A DNA stretch of 64,000 bases from Actinacidiphila acididurans (GTDB lineage: Bacteria > Actinomycetota > Actinomycetes > Streptomycetales > Streptomycetaceae): assembly GCF_016918855.1 (NCBI RefSeq), contig NZ_JADKYB010000026.1:62001-126000 (forward strand), read 5' to 3'. Shown in pieces: positions 7,240 through 16,609 of this stretch. Position 1 is the first letter of the stretch, and every line of letters begins with the position of its first letter. The notes under the pieces were generated by a model. It saw only the letters and a list, made by a program, of their open reading frames with translations, was not told the DNA's origin and made no database searches. The translations under genes were made by a program, and so were the position numbers.

Positions 7240-8874
7240 TCACTTGGCCCCGGCCGGTACGGGCGTGGCGTGCGGCCCGCACGTCACGTCCTGCGCGTCG
7301 AGCGTGCCCTTGAGGAGGTAGGCGTCGACGCGGGAGTTGATGCACGGGTTGGTCAGGTTGGTGACGCCGTGCGAGCCCGCGTCCTGCTCGGTGATCAGCC
7401 GCGAGCCGTCCAGGCGCCCGTGCAGGTCCACGGCGCCGGGGTACGGGGTCGCGGCATCGCGGGTGCTCTGGACGATCAGCACGCCGGGCAGGCCAGGACC
7501 GGTGTGCACCCGCACGGGATTCTGCTGCCGCACCGGCCAGGTCGCGCACGGCAGGTTGAGCCAGGCGTTGGCCCAGGTCAGGAACGGGTACTGGGCGTTC
7601 AGCGCGGTGTTGTCCCGGTCCCAGACATGCCAGCTGGTGGGCCACTTGGCGTCGGTGCACTCCACCGCGGTGTAGACGGCGTTGCCGTTCTCCGCGGTGA
7701 TGTTGCCAGCGGTGTCGGACAGGTCGGGACCTGCCGCGTCCACCAGGGCCTGGGTGTCGCCGGCGAGGTAGCTGCTCCACACGCCGGCCACGGTGGTCCA
7801 CATGGAGTCGTAGTAGGGCGCGTTCTGGAAGAAGCCGAGGAGCTCGGCGGGGCCGACGACGCCGCCGATCGGGTGCGCCTTGGCGGCGGCCCGCAGTTCC
7901 AGCCACTTCGCCTGGACCTTCGCCGGGGTGTCGCCGATGTGGTAGACGGAGTCGTATTTCGCGACCCAGGTCTCCCAGTCCGCCCAGCGTCCTTCGAAGG
8001 CGACGTCCTGGTCGAGGTTGTTGCGGTACCAGATCTGGTCCCGGGCGGGGTCGACCACGCTGTCCACGATCATGCGGCGCAGGTGGCCGGGGAAGAGCGT
8101 GGCGTACACCGCTCCGAGGTACGTGCCGTAGGACACGCCGAGGTAGTTGAGCTTGCGCTCGCCCAGCGCGGCCCGGATGACGTCCAGGTCGCGGGCGGTG
8201 TTGACGGTGGTCATCTGGGAGAGCGTCGCGGCGCCGGTGCGCTCCAGGCAGCCGTCGGCGTACTCCTTGGCGAGCTTGCGCTGGGCGAGCTTGTCGGCCT
8301 CGTCGTCGGGCACCGGGTCGGGCTTGGGGGCCTTGACGAACTCCTGCGGGTCCTGGCAGGAGATGGGCGCGGAGTGGCCGACGCCGCGCGGGTCGAAGCC
8401 GACGAAGTCGTACGCCTTGGCGGTGTTCTTCCACAGCGCGCTGCCGGTGGTGAGCCGGAGCGGGAAGCGCAGGCCCGATCCGCCGGGGCCGCCGGGGTTG
8501 TAGACCAGGGCGCCCTGGTGTTCGGCGGGGGTGCCGGTGCCGACGGCCCGGTCCACGGCGAGCTTGATACTGGCGCCGAACGGGTGGGCGTAGTCGACGG
8601 GCACGGTCACCCAGCCGCACTGCACGGGTGCGGCCAGGCCCCACCCGTCGGGGCAGGCGGCCCAGTCGATGCCCGTACGGCCGGCGGTGGCCGCGGCGAT
8701 CGCCTCACCCGCCGTCTCCGGTACGGCGAGGGCGGACATGCCGGTGTACGCGGCGGCCTGTGATGCGGGCCGTGCGCCGGGCTCCGGCGCGGTCGTGGCG
8801 GTCGCCGCGGGTGCGGCGGCGACCGCCCCCGCGATCAGGGCGCCGGCCGAGACGAGCACGAGCGTGCGTCTCAC
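7240..8874 (-). CDS. Secreted tripeptidyl aminopeptidase, alpha/beta hydrolase (Tap/SlpD-E type)
   Basis: A 544-residue exported serine peptidase that would remove tripeptides from protein N-termini outside the cell. Residues 1-28 form a signal peptide ending in an Ala-rich cleavage region. The oxyanion segment YNPGGPGGSG is near 125-134, and the nucleophile elbow GVSYGTYLG places Ser248. The C-terminal TAP domain carries STRDAATPY (Asp) and DAGSHGVT (His). GTG is used as start, preceded by GGGGAGG. Two C-terminal Cys residues could form a disulfide. The gene lies just downstream of ureD in the same direction. Confidence 0.9.
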   Translation of the reverse strand: MRRTLVLVSAGALIAGAVAAAPAATATTAPEPGARPASQAAAYTGMSALAVPETAGEAIAAATAGRTGIDWAACPDGWGLAAPVQCGWVTVPVDYAHPFGASIKLAVDRAVGTGTPAEHQGALVYNPGGPGGSGLRFPLRLTTGSALWKNTAKAYDFVGFDPRGVGHSAPISCQDPQEFVKAPKPDPVPDDEADKLAQRKLAKEYADGCLERTGAATLSQMTTVNTARDLDVIRAALGERKLNYLGVSYGTYLGAVYATLFPGHLRRMIVDSVVDPARDQIWYRNNLDQDVAFEGRWADWETWVAKYDSVYHIGDTPAKVQAKWLELRAAAKAHPIGGVVGPAELLGFFQNAPYYDSMWTTVAGVWSSYLAGDTQALVDAAGPDLSDTAGNITAENGNAVYTAVECTDAKWPTSWHVWDRDNTALNAQYPFLTWANAWLNLPCATWPVRQQNPVRVHTGPGLPGVLIVQSTRDAATPYPGAVDLHGRLDGSRLITEQDAGSHGVTNLTNPCINSRVDAYLLKGTLDAQDVTCGPHATPVPAGAK

Positions 8875-8928
8875 GGTGCGAACCTCCCCCTGCTCGGCCG
8901 TGGCTCGTGGCCACGGTGGTCACAGTGA

Positions 8929-9800
8929 TCAGGTGCGAATCCTTTCCCCTGTGTGTTCGCTGTGAACAGGCCGAGCGGGTGATTCTTCATCAAAGTGTGA
9001 TTGTTGGCCGAAGTCGGGGTGCCGGGCGGTCAGTGCGGCGAGTGCCTCGTCCAGGACGCGGCGCAGGAGCAGGCCGTCCGGGGCGATCGCGCTGATCAGG
9101 GCACCGGGGCCGGCCAGCGGGGTCACCGCGGCCCGGGCGCCGCCGCCGGCCCGGTCGCCGATGACGTGGGGTCGGGCCGGGGCGGGGCCGAACGCCGGGT
9201 CCACCAGGAGGAGCTGACCCACCGCCCGGTGGTCGCCGAGGGTGCCGGCCGTGCCGGGGACGCCGGGGCCGAAGGCGAGTTCCTGGTCCAGCAGCGGACG
9301 GCCGCCGACGTGCACGGTGAGCCGGGAGACCAGGCGGCCGCTGTCCTCCGCGTGCCGGCCGAGGATCTGCTCCTCGCGCAGCAGCAGCCGGGCCGCGGGC
9401 GCGAGCTCCACTCGGGTGGTGGCCCGCAGGATGCTGCCTCGGGCGGCGATGAGCGGCTGCGGCAGCCAGTCCAGGGATCCGTCGCCGTCCACCGTCAGCC
9501 GTACGTCGTAGGCGGCCTCGTCGCCGTACGGTCCGGGCAGCGCGACGGTGGCGGCCGCGGCGCCGACCACCAGCCGCGCGCCCGGCCCGACCTCGCACTC
9601 GACGCGCAGCCGGTCGCCGCCGAGCGGGCCGCTCATCGCGCCGACCAGGGTGACGCCGGCCGCGCGTGGCTCGCCGGGCACGGGGGTGCGCCGCGGGGCC
9701 AGCGGTGCCTGGCCGGCCAGCAGCGGCAGGACGGTGCCGTGCGCGGCGGCGGCCGCGCCGATCCGGGCCAGCGCCCGTACCCCCCGGTCCCGGCCGGGCG

Positions 9801-9804
<4 letters not shown>
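8929..9804 (-). CDS. ureD: Urease accessory protein UreD
   Basis: A 291-residue UreD-family chaperone that, with UreF and UreG, forms the complex delivering Ni2+ to the urease apoenzyme. Typical segments are QAPLAPRRTPV near the start, PQPLIAARGSILRATTRVEL in the middle and LREEQILGRHAED. The GTG start overlaps the ureG stop codon (GTGA), so translation is coupled; the long open frame upstream of this GTG is antisense noise. It is the last gene of the urease operon, about 50 bases before the aminopeptidase gene. Confidence 0.88.
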
Positions 9805-10478
<674 letters not shown>

Positions 10479-10492
10479 GGGTGTCAGCTCCG

Positions 10493-10537
10493 TTCGTGGA
10501 CCGGGCATTCGTGGACCGGGCATTCGTGGACCGGGTG
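10493..10537. repeat. 15-bp tandem repeat, three copies, ureF-ureG spacer
   Basis: The unit TTCGTGGACCGGGCA occurs twice exactly and a third time with two changes at its end, directly upstream of the ureG ribosome binding site. Such arrays are prone to copy-number change. Confidence 0.85.
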
Positions 10538-10594
10538 GGGGCCTTCGTTCTCGAGCGATGCGAACGGCGGAGGGCCGGCGGTTCGCCAGGGCCG

Positions 10595-10621
10595 CGGCTC
10601 ATGCGGCTCGTGCCGCTCATG
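10595..10621. repeat. 9-bp tandem repeat, three imperfect copies, at the ureF stop codon
   Basis: CGGCTCATG, CGGCTCGTG and CCGCTCATG lie head to tail; the last overlaps the ureF stop codon. Confidence 0.65.
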
Positions 10622-11639
10622 ACGCGAACAGCCGGACGGGCCAGGTGGCGTGCTGCTCGGCGGCGATGTCGAGCAGCGGCGAGGAGGCGGCGGGCAGCAC
10701 GCCGGTGCCCTCGGCGGGGATCCGGGCGGCCTGTTCCGCCGCAGTGCCCGCGATGTGGTCGATCTCCGGGGCCAGCCGGGCCAGGACGGCGGTGGCCTCG
10801 AACGGGTCGAGGCCGAGCAGGCGTACGGCGGCGGTGGCCGGGCCGCCGACCGACTCGTACGCGGCGGTGTACGCGGCGTCCAGCGGTCCGAGGCCGGCCG
10901 CGCGGGCGGTGACGCCGAGGACCACCGGCTGATGGGCGCCCCGGGGAAAGGCCGCGGCGAGGGCGTCGAGGGCCGGGTGCGGCCACACCGCCCGGCTCGC
11001 TCGCAGCAGTTGCCGCCCCAGGCGGCGCGAGACGGTGCGCAGCGCCACGGAGGGCGTGCGGGCGTCGGCGGCCTCGTCCAGGCCGGCCGGATCCGCCTCG
11101 GGTGCGGTCGCCGCCGCGGCCAGTGCGGCGGCGACCAGTCCAGTGGTGTGCAGCCGCCCCCGGCAGAAGGCGGCCAGGCCGCCCGCGTCACGGATCCGCC
11201 CGTCGGCGACGGCGGCCTCCGCCCCGCCTGAGTGCGCGTGGCCGCCGGCCGGGAAGCGACCGTCCGCGAGCAGCAGCAGAGCGGCCCGCCCCCCGGCGGG
11301 GGCGCCGCCGGGGGCCATGGCAGCCGGAAAGGCGGTGGCGGCAGCCGTCGTGGGCCGGGCGACGAGACGTTCCCCGGACGCGTCGGCATGACGCCGAGCG
11401 CCGTCGTCCGCCCGGCCGCGGGTCGGTTCGGCCCGGTCCTGGAGGCCGTCGTCCGGCCGGCTGCGAGCCGTGTCGGCCCGCAGCCGCGTACCGTCGGCCG
11501 ACCGGCCGCGGCCCGAGCCGGCCAGGTCGCGCCCGTCGGTGTCCCGCCGATCAGGGACCGCATCGGCGTCGCCCTGCGTGCCCTCGGCGAAGCGGTCGCC
11601 GACCGGGTCGGCCCGGTGCTGCCGGGTGTCGGTGTCCAT
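10617..11639 (-). CDS. ureF: Urease accessory protein UreF with ~107-residue low-complexity N-terminal extension
   Basis: A UreF-family chaperone that bridges UreD and UreG in nickel delivery. The conserved domain runs from about residue 110 (LLLLADGRFPAGGHAHSGG) to the end (340). Normal UreF proteins start close to that motif, so the first ~107 residues are extra and rich in Asp, Arg and Ala, with imperfect ~15-residue repeats such as RPDDGLQDRAEPTRG and RADDGARRHADASG. The ATG at 11639 is chosen because it follows a strong GGGAGG site 38 bases after the ureC stop. An internal ATG at 11318 would give a normal-length protein but lacks a visible ribosome binding site. Confidence 0.82.
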   Translation of the reverse strand: MDTDTRQHRADPVGDRFAEGTQGDADAVPDRRDTDGRDLAGSGRGRSADGTRLRADTARSRPDDGLQDRAEPTRGRADDGARRHADASGERLVARPTTAAATAFPAAMAPGGAPAGGRAALLLLADGRFPAGGHAHSGGAEAAVADGRIRDAGGLAAFCRGRLHTTGLVAAALAAAATAPEADPAGLDEAADARTPSVALRTVSRRLGRQLLRASRAVWPHPALDALAAAFPRGAHQPVVLGVTARAAGLGPLDAAYTAAYESVGGPATAAVRLLGLDPFEATAVLARLAPEIDHIAGTAAEQAARIPAEGTGVLPAASSPLLDIAAEQHATWPVRLFAS

Positions 11640-11677
11640 TTCGCCTCCCAAACGGCCGTCGGTGCGGGCCCCGCGCC

Positions 11678-13391
<1,714 letters not shown>

Positions 13392-13399
<8 letters not shown>

Positions 13400-13703
13400 C
13401 GAGGGGACCCCCGGTCTCGCCGCGCAGCCCGGGGACCACCCGCAGGCCGCCTATGGGGACGAGTTCGACCTCGGCCGGGATGCCGGGCTCGAAGCGGACG
13501 GCGGTGCCGGCGGGGATGTTCAGCCGCAGGCCGCGGGCGGCGGCCCGGTCGAAGCGCAGGCCCGGGTTGGCCTCGGCGAAGTGGTAGTGGGAGCCGACCT
13601 GGACCGGGCGGTCGGCGGCGTTGAGCACGGTCAGCCGGGTGACCTCGCGGCCGGCGTTGAGCGGCACGGTGTCGTCCGCGTAAAGGATCTCTCCGGGGAT
13701 CAC
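13392..13703 (-). CDS. ureB: Urease subunit beta
   Basis: A 103-residue structural beta subunit with the typical PGEILYADDTVPLNAGR start and the VGSHYHFAEANPGLRFDR core. It packs with UreA and UreC in the (ABC)3 enzyme. GTG start; the gene begins 12 bases after the ureA stop and overlaps the start of ureC. Confidence 0.96.
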
Positions 13704-13715
13704 GGTGGCCGCCCC

Positions 13716-14024
13716 TCAGACGATCGGCTGGTGGACGGTGACGAGCTTGGTGCCGTCCGGGAAGGTGGCCTCGACCTGCACGTCGTGGATCATCTCGGGG
13801 ATGCCGTCCATGACGTCGGCGCGGGTGAGGACGGTACGGCCGGAGGACATCAGCTCGGCGACGGTCCGCCCGTCCCGGGCGCCCTCCAGGATGTGGGCGG
13901 TGATGAGGGCGATCGCCTCGGGGTGGTTGAGCCGCAGTCCCCGGGCGCGGCGGCGTTCGGCCACGTCGGCGGCGACATGGATGAGCAGCCGTTCCTGCTC
14001 GTGCGGGGTCAATTGCACAGCCAC
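13716..14024 (-). CDS. ureA: Urease subunit gamma
   Basis: A 102-residue structural gamma subunit, starting with LTPHEQERLLIHVAADVAERR and carrying the conserved NHPEAIALITAHILEGARDG. It is the first gene of the six-gene operon. The GTG start follows a GAGGT site. About 50-80 bases upstream are three GTTAC/GTTAA half-sites spaced one helical turn apart, and a TAGTCT box at 14059-14064 (minus strand) could be the -10 element. Confidence 0.96.
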   Translation of the reverse strand: MAVQLTPHEQERLLIHVAADVAERRRARGLRLNHPEAIALITAHILEGARDGRTVAELMSSGRTVLTRADVMDGIPEMIHDVQVEATFPDGTKLVTVHQPIV

Positions 14025-14074
14025 ACCTCACCGTCGTCAGGAACCGGCAGAGATCCGGAGACTAGTTCGGCGTG

Positions 14075-14105
14075 GTTACGGGCGCGTTAACTCCCGTTAC
14101 GGGCG
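14075..14105 (-). promoter_or_regulatory. Candidate GlnR box upstream of ureA
   Basis: GTTAC, GTTAA and GTTAC start at 14075, 14086 and 14096, so they recur every 10-11 bp on one face of the helix. The 10-mer GTTACGGGCG is repeated exactly. Read in the ureA direction the order is GTAAC, TTAAC, GTAAC and then GAACT, resembling the alternating gTnAc and GaAAc sites of streptomycete GlnR. GlnR is known to control ureA in S. coelicolor. The array overlaps the expected -35 position, as a repressor site would. Confidence 0.55.
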
Positions 14106-14387
14106 GTGGTCACCGGGGGCCGGGTCGTCGTGCCGGGCGGCGATGCCGAACCGGCGCCGTTCGCCCGTGGCGGACGGACGGGCTACCGCGGTGGACACCG
14201 TACTGATCACCTGCTCCTCCGCGGCCTCGTCGAGATCGCGGAGTCGTTGCAGGTCAGCGGCGGAGACCAGGGCAACCAGGGGCTTGCCGTGGCGGGTCAG
14301 CACCACCTGCTCACCGCCGTAGACCACGCGGTTGATGAGCTCGGCGAGCTGGGCCCGCGCTTGTGTGACCGGGACGTCATGGGTCAT
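14097..14387 (-). CDS. Phd/YefM-family antitoxin, apparently without a toxin partner
   Basis: A 96-residue protein with a clear Phd/YefM domain in its N-terminal half: THDVPVTQARAQLAELINRV, then VVLTRHGKPLVALVSAADL. Such antitoxins bind DNA through this domain and neutralise RelE/YoeB- or Doc-type toxins with their C-terminus. Here the C-terminus is variable and no toxin gene follows; the next gene downstream is ureA. The start is uncertain: an ATG at 14396 would add three residues. It is divergent from clpP, and the shared 88-base region holds a TGTACA-type palindrome. Confidence 0.78.
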   Translation of the reverse strand: MTHDVPVTQARAQLAELINRVVYGGEQVVLTRHGKPLVALVSAADLQRLRDLDEAAEEQVISTVSTAVARPSATGERRRFGIAARHDDPAPGDHRP

Positions 14388-14405
14388 GCTCCCCATCATA
14401 ACGGG

Positions 14406-14422
14406 ATGTACGTCCTGTACAT
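14406..14422. promoter_or_regulatory. YefM-type operator (TGTACA half-sites)
   Basis: ATGTAC and GTACAT form a perfect 6-bp dyad around GTCCT, giving TGTACG and TGTACA nine bases apart. The E. coli YefM operator is built on TGTACA hexamers. The site lies just upstream of the antitoxin start and 54 bases before clpP. Confidence 0.65.
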
Positions 14423-14475
14423 TTTGACTCGATGGCTGATCAAGGGGCCGGGGCCCCGCTGGAGGTGCGCGCACG

Positions 14476-15108
14476 ATGTCAGAACCGACCGCCCGCTATG
14501 TGCTGCCCGAGTTCACCGAGCGCAGCAGCACCGGTGTGCGGACCATGGATCCGTACTCCAAGCTGCTCCAGGAACGGATCGTCTTCCTCGGCACACAGAT
14601 CGACGACACGTCCGCCAACGATGTGATGGCCCAGCTCATCCACCTGGAGAGCGCCGCGCCCGAGCAGGACGTGCACCTCTACATCAACTCGCCCGGCGGC
14701 TCGTACCCGGCGATGACGGCGATCTACGACACCATGCAGTTCGTCACCTGCGACGTGGCGACGGTGTGCATCGGGCAGGCCGCCTCGGCCGCGGCGGTGC
14801 TGCTGGCGGCCGGCGCCCCGGGCAAGCGGATGATCACCCCGGGGGCGCGGGTGCTGATCCACCAGCCGCGGATGGCCGAGGCCGTGCAGGGCGACGTGTC
14901 GGACCTGGAGATCCAGGCCCGGGAGCTGCTGCGCACCCGGGAGCAGTTGGAGGAGCTGCTCGCCCGGCACACCGGGCAGGAGGTGGAGCGGGTGCGCGCC
15001 GACATCGAGCGGGACAAGCTCTTCGACGCCGAGGGCGCGCTCGGCTACGGCCTGGTGGACCGGCTGACCACCAGCCGCAAGGGCGGCCGGCCGACCGGAC
15101 TGCGGTGA
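14476..15108 (+). CDS. ATP-dependent Clp protease proteolytic subunit (ClpP paralogue)
   Basis: A 210-residue ClpP-family serine protease subunit that would assemble into a tetradecameric chamber fed by a Clp ATPase. The triad appears complete: Ser104 in GQAASAAAV, His129 in RVLIHQPR and Asp180 in ERDKLFD. Streptomycetes encode several ClpP proteins; the main clpP1P2 pair is normally adjacent to clpX, which is absent here, so this is a paralogue. The ATG lies ten bases after GGAGGT. A 105-residue unknown gene follows six bases after the stop, and an antitoxin gene is divergent. Confidence 0.9.
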   Translation: MSEPTARYVLPEFTERSSTGVRTMDPYSKLLQERIVFLGTQIDDTSANDVMAQLIHLESAAPEQDVHLYINSPGGSYPAMTAIYDTMQFVTCDVATVCIGQAASAAAVLLAAGAPGKRMITPGARVLIHQPRMAEAVQGDVSDLEIQARELLRTREQLEELLARHTGQEVERVRADIERDKLFDAEGALGYGLVDRLTTSRKGGRPTGLR

Positions 15109-15114
15109 CCGCCG

Positions 15115-15432
15115 ATGCTGCCGGAACCGCCACCGCTGCCCGCTCTCACCCGCTCCGAGGGCGAACTGGTGGACTGCTATCTGGAGGTCGTGGACCTGCT
15201 GGGCCGGATCAACCCGTCCCGGGCCCGTGACACCTACGGCGCGCTGCGGGCCGCGCAGGCGCTGGTCGCCCGGGCGGCGGCGCTCAAGGAGGCGCTGACC
15301 GTGATGCACATGCGCGGCGAGACCGAGTTGCACCACGCCACGCTGGGCCGCGCGCTTCGGGTGCTGGACGGGGAGCGGCGCTCGGGCCTGGTCGCGGTGG
15401 CGCCGGAACCCAAGGAGCCGCCGCGGCGCTGA
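15115..15432 (+). CDS. Hypothetical protein co-transcribed with clpP
   Basis: A 105-residue protein, mainly helical by composition (GELVDCYLEVVDLLGRINPSR, ALRAAQALVARAAALKEALT), with a Pro-rich start and end. No known domain was recognised. Its start lies six bases after the clpP stop, so translation is probably coupled. A role as an adaptor or structural partner of the ClpP paralogue is inference from position only. Confidence 0.7.
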   Translation: MLPEPPPLPALTRSEGELVDCYLEVVDLLGRINPSRARDTYGALRAAQALVARAAALKEALTVMHMRGETELHHATLGRALRVLDGERRSGLVAVAPEPKEPPRR

Positions 15433-15447
15433 ACCGACGGTCGGTTC
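15431..15447. promoter_or_regulatory. 8-bp perfect inverted repeat at the end of the clpP operon
   Basis: GAACCGAC and GTCGGTTC flank a single G and overlap the last two bases of the stop codon. The close spacing and AACCGAC...GTCGGTT form resemble TetR-family operators more than an RNA terminator, since a one-base loop cannot form. No regulator gene is adjacent. A weak terminator (7-bp stem, three-base loop) is the alternative. Confidence 0.35.
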
Positions 15448-15740
15448 GTCTTGCCGGCGGGACACGCGGCGTACGGACACAGCGGACGGCGCTTCCACGG
15501 CCTCGACCGCCCGGCGATCGGCGGCTGCCGAGCGCCGGTCACGCTGCGGCGCCGCGCCGACACGACGCGCCCGACACGCGATCAGCCCGTTGGCCTATCC
15601 CGCGCGATCGCGCAACTCGGCGCCGATTTGCGCGTGTCGACTGGCACGGGCCGGTCGGGCCGACGTCTTCCCAGGTCAGGCCGGTGGGCCGGAGTCGGGC
15701 CGACGGGCCGGGCAGGGAAGGTCCGCCCGGACGGCGCAGG
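15448..15740. other. Intergenic stretch without a supported gene
   Basis: Open frames here lack ribosome binding sites, have no family resemblance and show atypical third-base composition. The stretch holds several GC-rich dyads but nothing I can name. It leads into the Crp-like site and riboswitch of the following gene. Confidence 0.5.
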
Positions 15741-15756
15741 GGTGATCAGACTCACA
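15741..15756 (+). promoter_or_regulatory. Crp-like binding site upstream of the riboswitch
   Basis: GGTGA, six bases, then TCACA matches the Crp dyad TGTGA-N6-TCACA at nine of ten positions. In S. coelicolor the cell-wall hydrolase gene rpfA is activated by Crp and also carries a ydaO riboswitch, the same arrangement as here. Direct binding is inferred. Confidence 0.5.
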
Positions 15757-15878
15757 TCCGGCGTTTTAGTCCCCGCACGAGCCCGCCGTGTGCGTAACCA
15801 TCCGTGGTGACGACAAGCCCCCGCCACCGTGGCGGGGCGGTCCGCGCGGACGCCCAGTCCTGCCGCCGCGCGGATGCC

Positions 15879-16060
15879 CGGTCGACACGAGCGCACCCGG
15901 CAGGAGCGGAGGACCCAGCACGACGGGGCCGGCCCGGACCACGCGTCCGGGCCGCCCCTTGGGGTGAAGCCGCCGCGCGGCGCGCCGAGCGCGTCCCGCG
16001 GGGCCGGGCATCTTCGCCTGCCCGAACCCGACAGGTCATCCTTCGCAGGCGGACGACGAA
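15879..16060 (+). ncRNA. ydaO-type cyclic di-AMP riboswitch
   Basis: The leader of the NlpC/P60 gene contains the conserved blocks of the ydaO/yuaA motif in order: GCAGGAGCGGAGGACCCA (about 15900-15917), CCTTGGGGTGAAGCCG (15957-15972) and CCGAACCCGACAGG followed by CGCAGGCG (about 16022-16051). Ends are approximate. This class binds c-di-AMP and generally lowers expression of cell-wall hydrolases and potassium transporters when ligand is high. It ends about ten bases before the start codon. Confidence 0.88.
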
Positions 16061-16069
16061 GGGTCGCGC

Positions 16070-16561
16070 ATGACCGCGCTCCACCGATCCACCCCCGCGC
16101 ACGGCGTGTCCGCCCGGCTGTCCCGGATCGGGGCGGCCTCCGTGCTCACCGCGGCGGCCGTCACGGTGCCCTCGCTGCTGCCGGAGACCGCCCAGCAGGC
16201 CGAGGCGGCCACCCTGTCCCTGCGGGCGCTCGACGTGGCCGCCTCCAAGCAGGGCTCGCCGTACCAGTGGGGGGCCAGCGGTCCCAACCGCTTCGACTGC
16301 TCGGGGCTGACGCTGTATTCGTTCAAGCGTGCGGGCAAGAAGCTGCCGCGCACCGCCGCGGAGCAGTACAACAGCACGCGCCACATCTCGGCCGGTTCCC
16401 GCCATTTGGGCGACCTGGTGTTCTTCCACTCGGGTTCGGGCGTGTACCACGTCGGGATCTACGCGGGGAACAACCGCATCTGGCACGCCCCCAAGACCGG
16501 CTCCCGGGTCCGCCTGGAGAAGATCTGGACCCGCAGCGTCTGGTACGGCCGGGTCAAGTGA
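16070..16561 (+). CDS. Secreted NlpC/P60 family peptidoglycan hydrolase
   Basis: A 163-residue exported endopeptidase expected to cut stem peptides of peptidoglycan. Residues 1-47 look like a signal peptide ending at AEA. The NlpC/P60 domain fills the rest, with catalytic Cys77 in RFDCSGL, His127 in GVYHVGIY and probably His139 in RIWHAP. There is no separate cell-wall binding domain, so this is a minimal enzyme. Expression is evidently controlled by the c-di-AMP riboswitch directly upstream and possibly by Crp. Confidence 0.92.
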   Translation: MTALHRSTPAHGVSARLSRIGAASVLTAAAVTVPSLLPETAQQAEAATLSLRALDVAASKQGSPYQWGASGPNRFDCSGLTLYSFKRAGKKLPRTAAEQYNSTRHISAGSRHLGDLVFFHSGSGVYHVGIYAGNNRIWHAPKTGSRVRLEKIWTRSVWYGRVK

Positions 16562-16576
16562 CCGGCCGGGACCGGA

Positions 16577-16601
16577 GCGGCGGGTGGCACCGGCCCGCCG
16601 C
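16577..16601. terminator. Hairpin between convergent genes
   Basis: GCGGCGGG pairs with CCCGCCGC around a nine-base loop, in the 48-base gap between the NlpC/P60 gene and the convergent ATPase gene. Confidence 0.5.
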
Positions 16602-16609
16602 CCCGGGGC

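Noticed and set aside
11318..11639. UreF extension as untranslated spacer with start at 11318
   Set aside because: The upstream ATG has an excellent GGGAGG site and the frame shows normal codon bias; no site precedes 11318.
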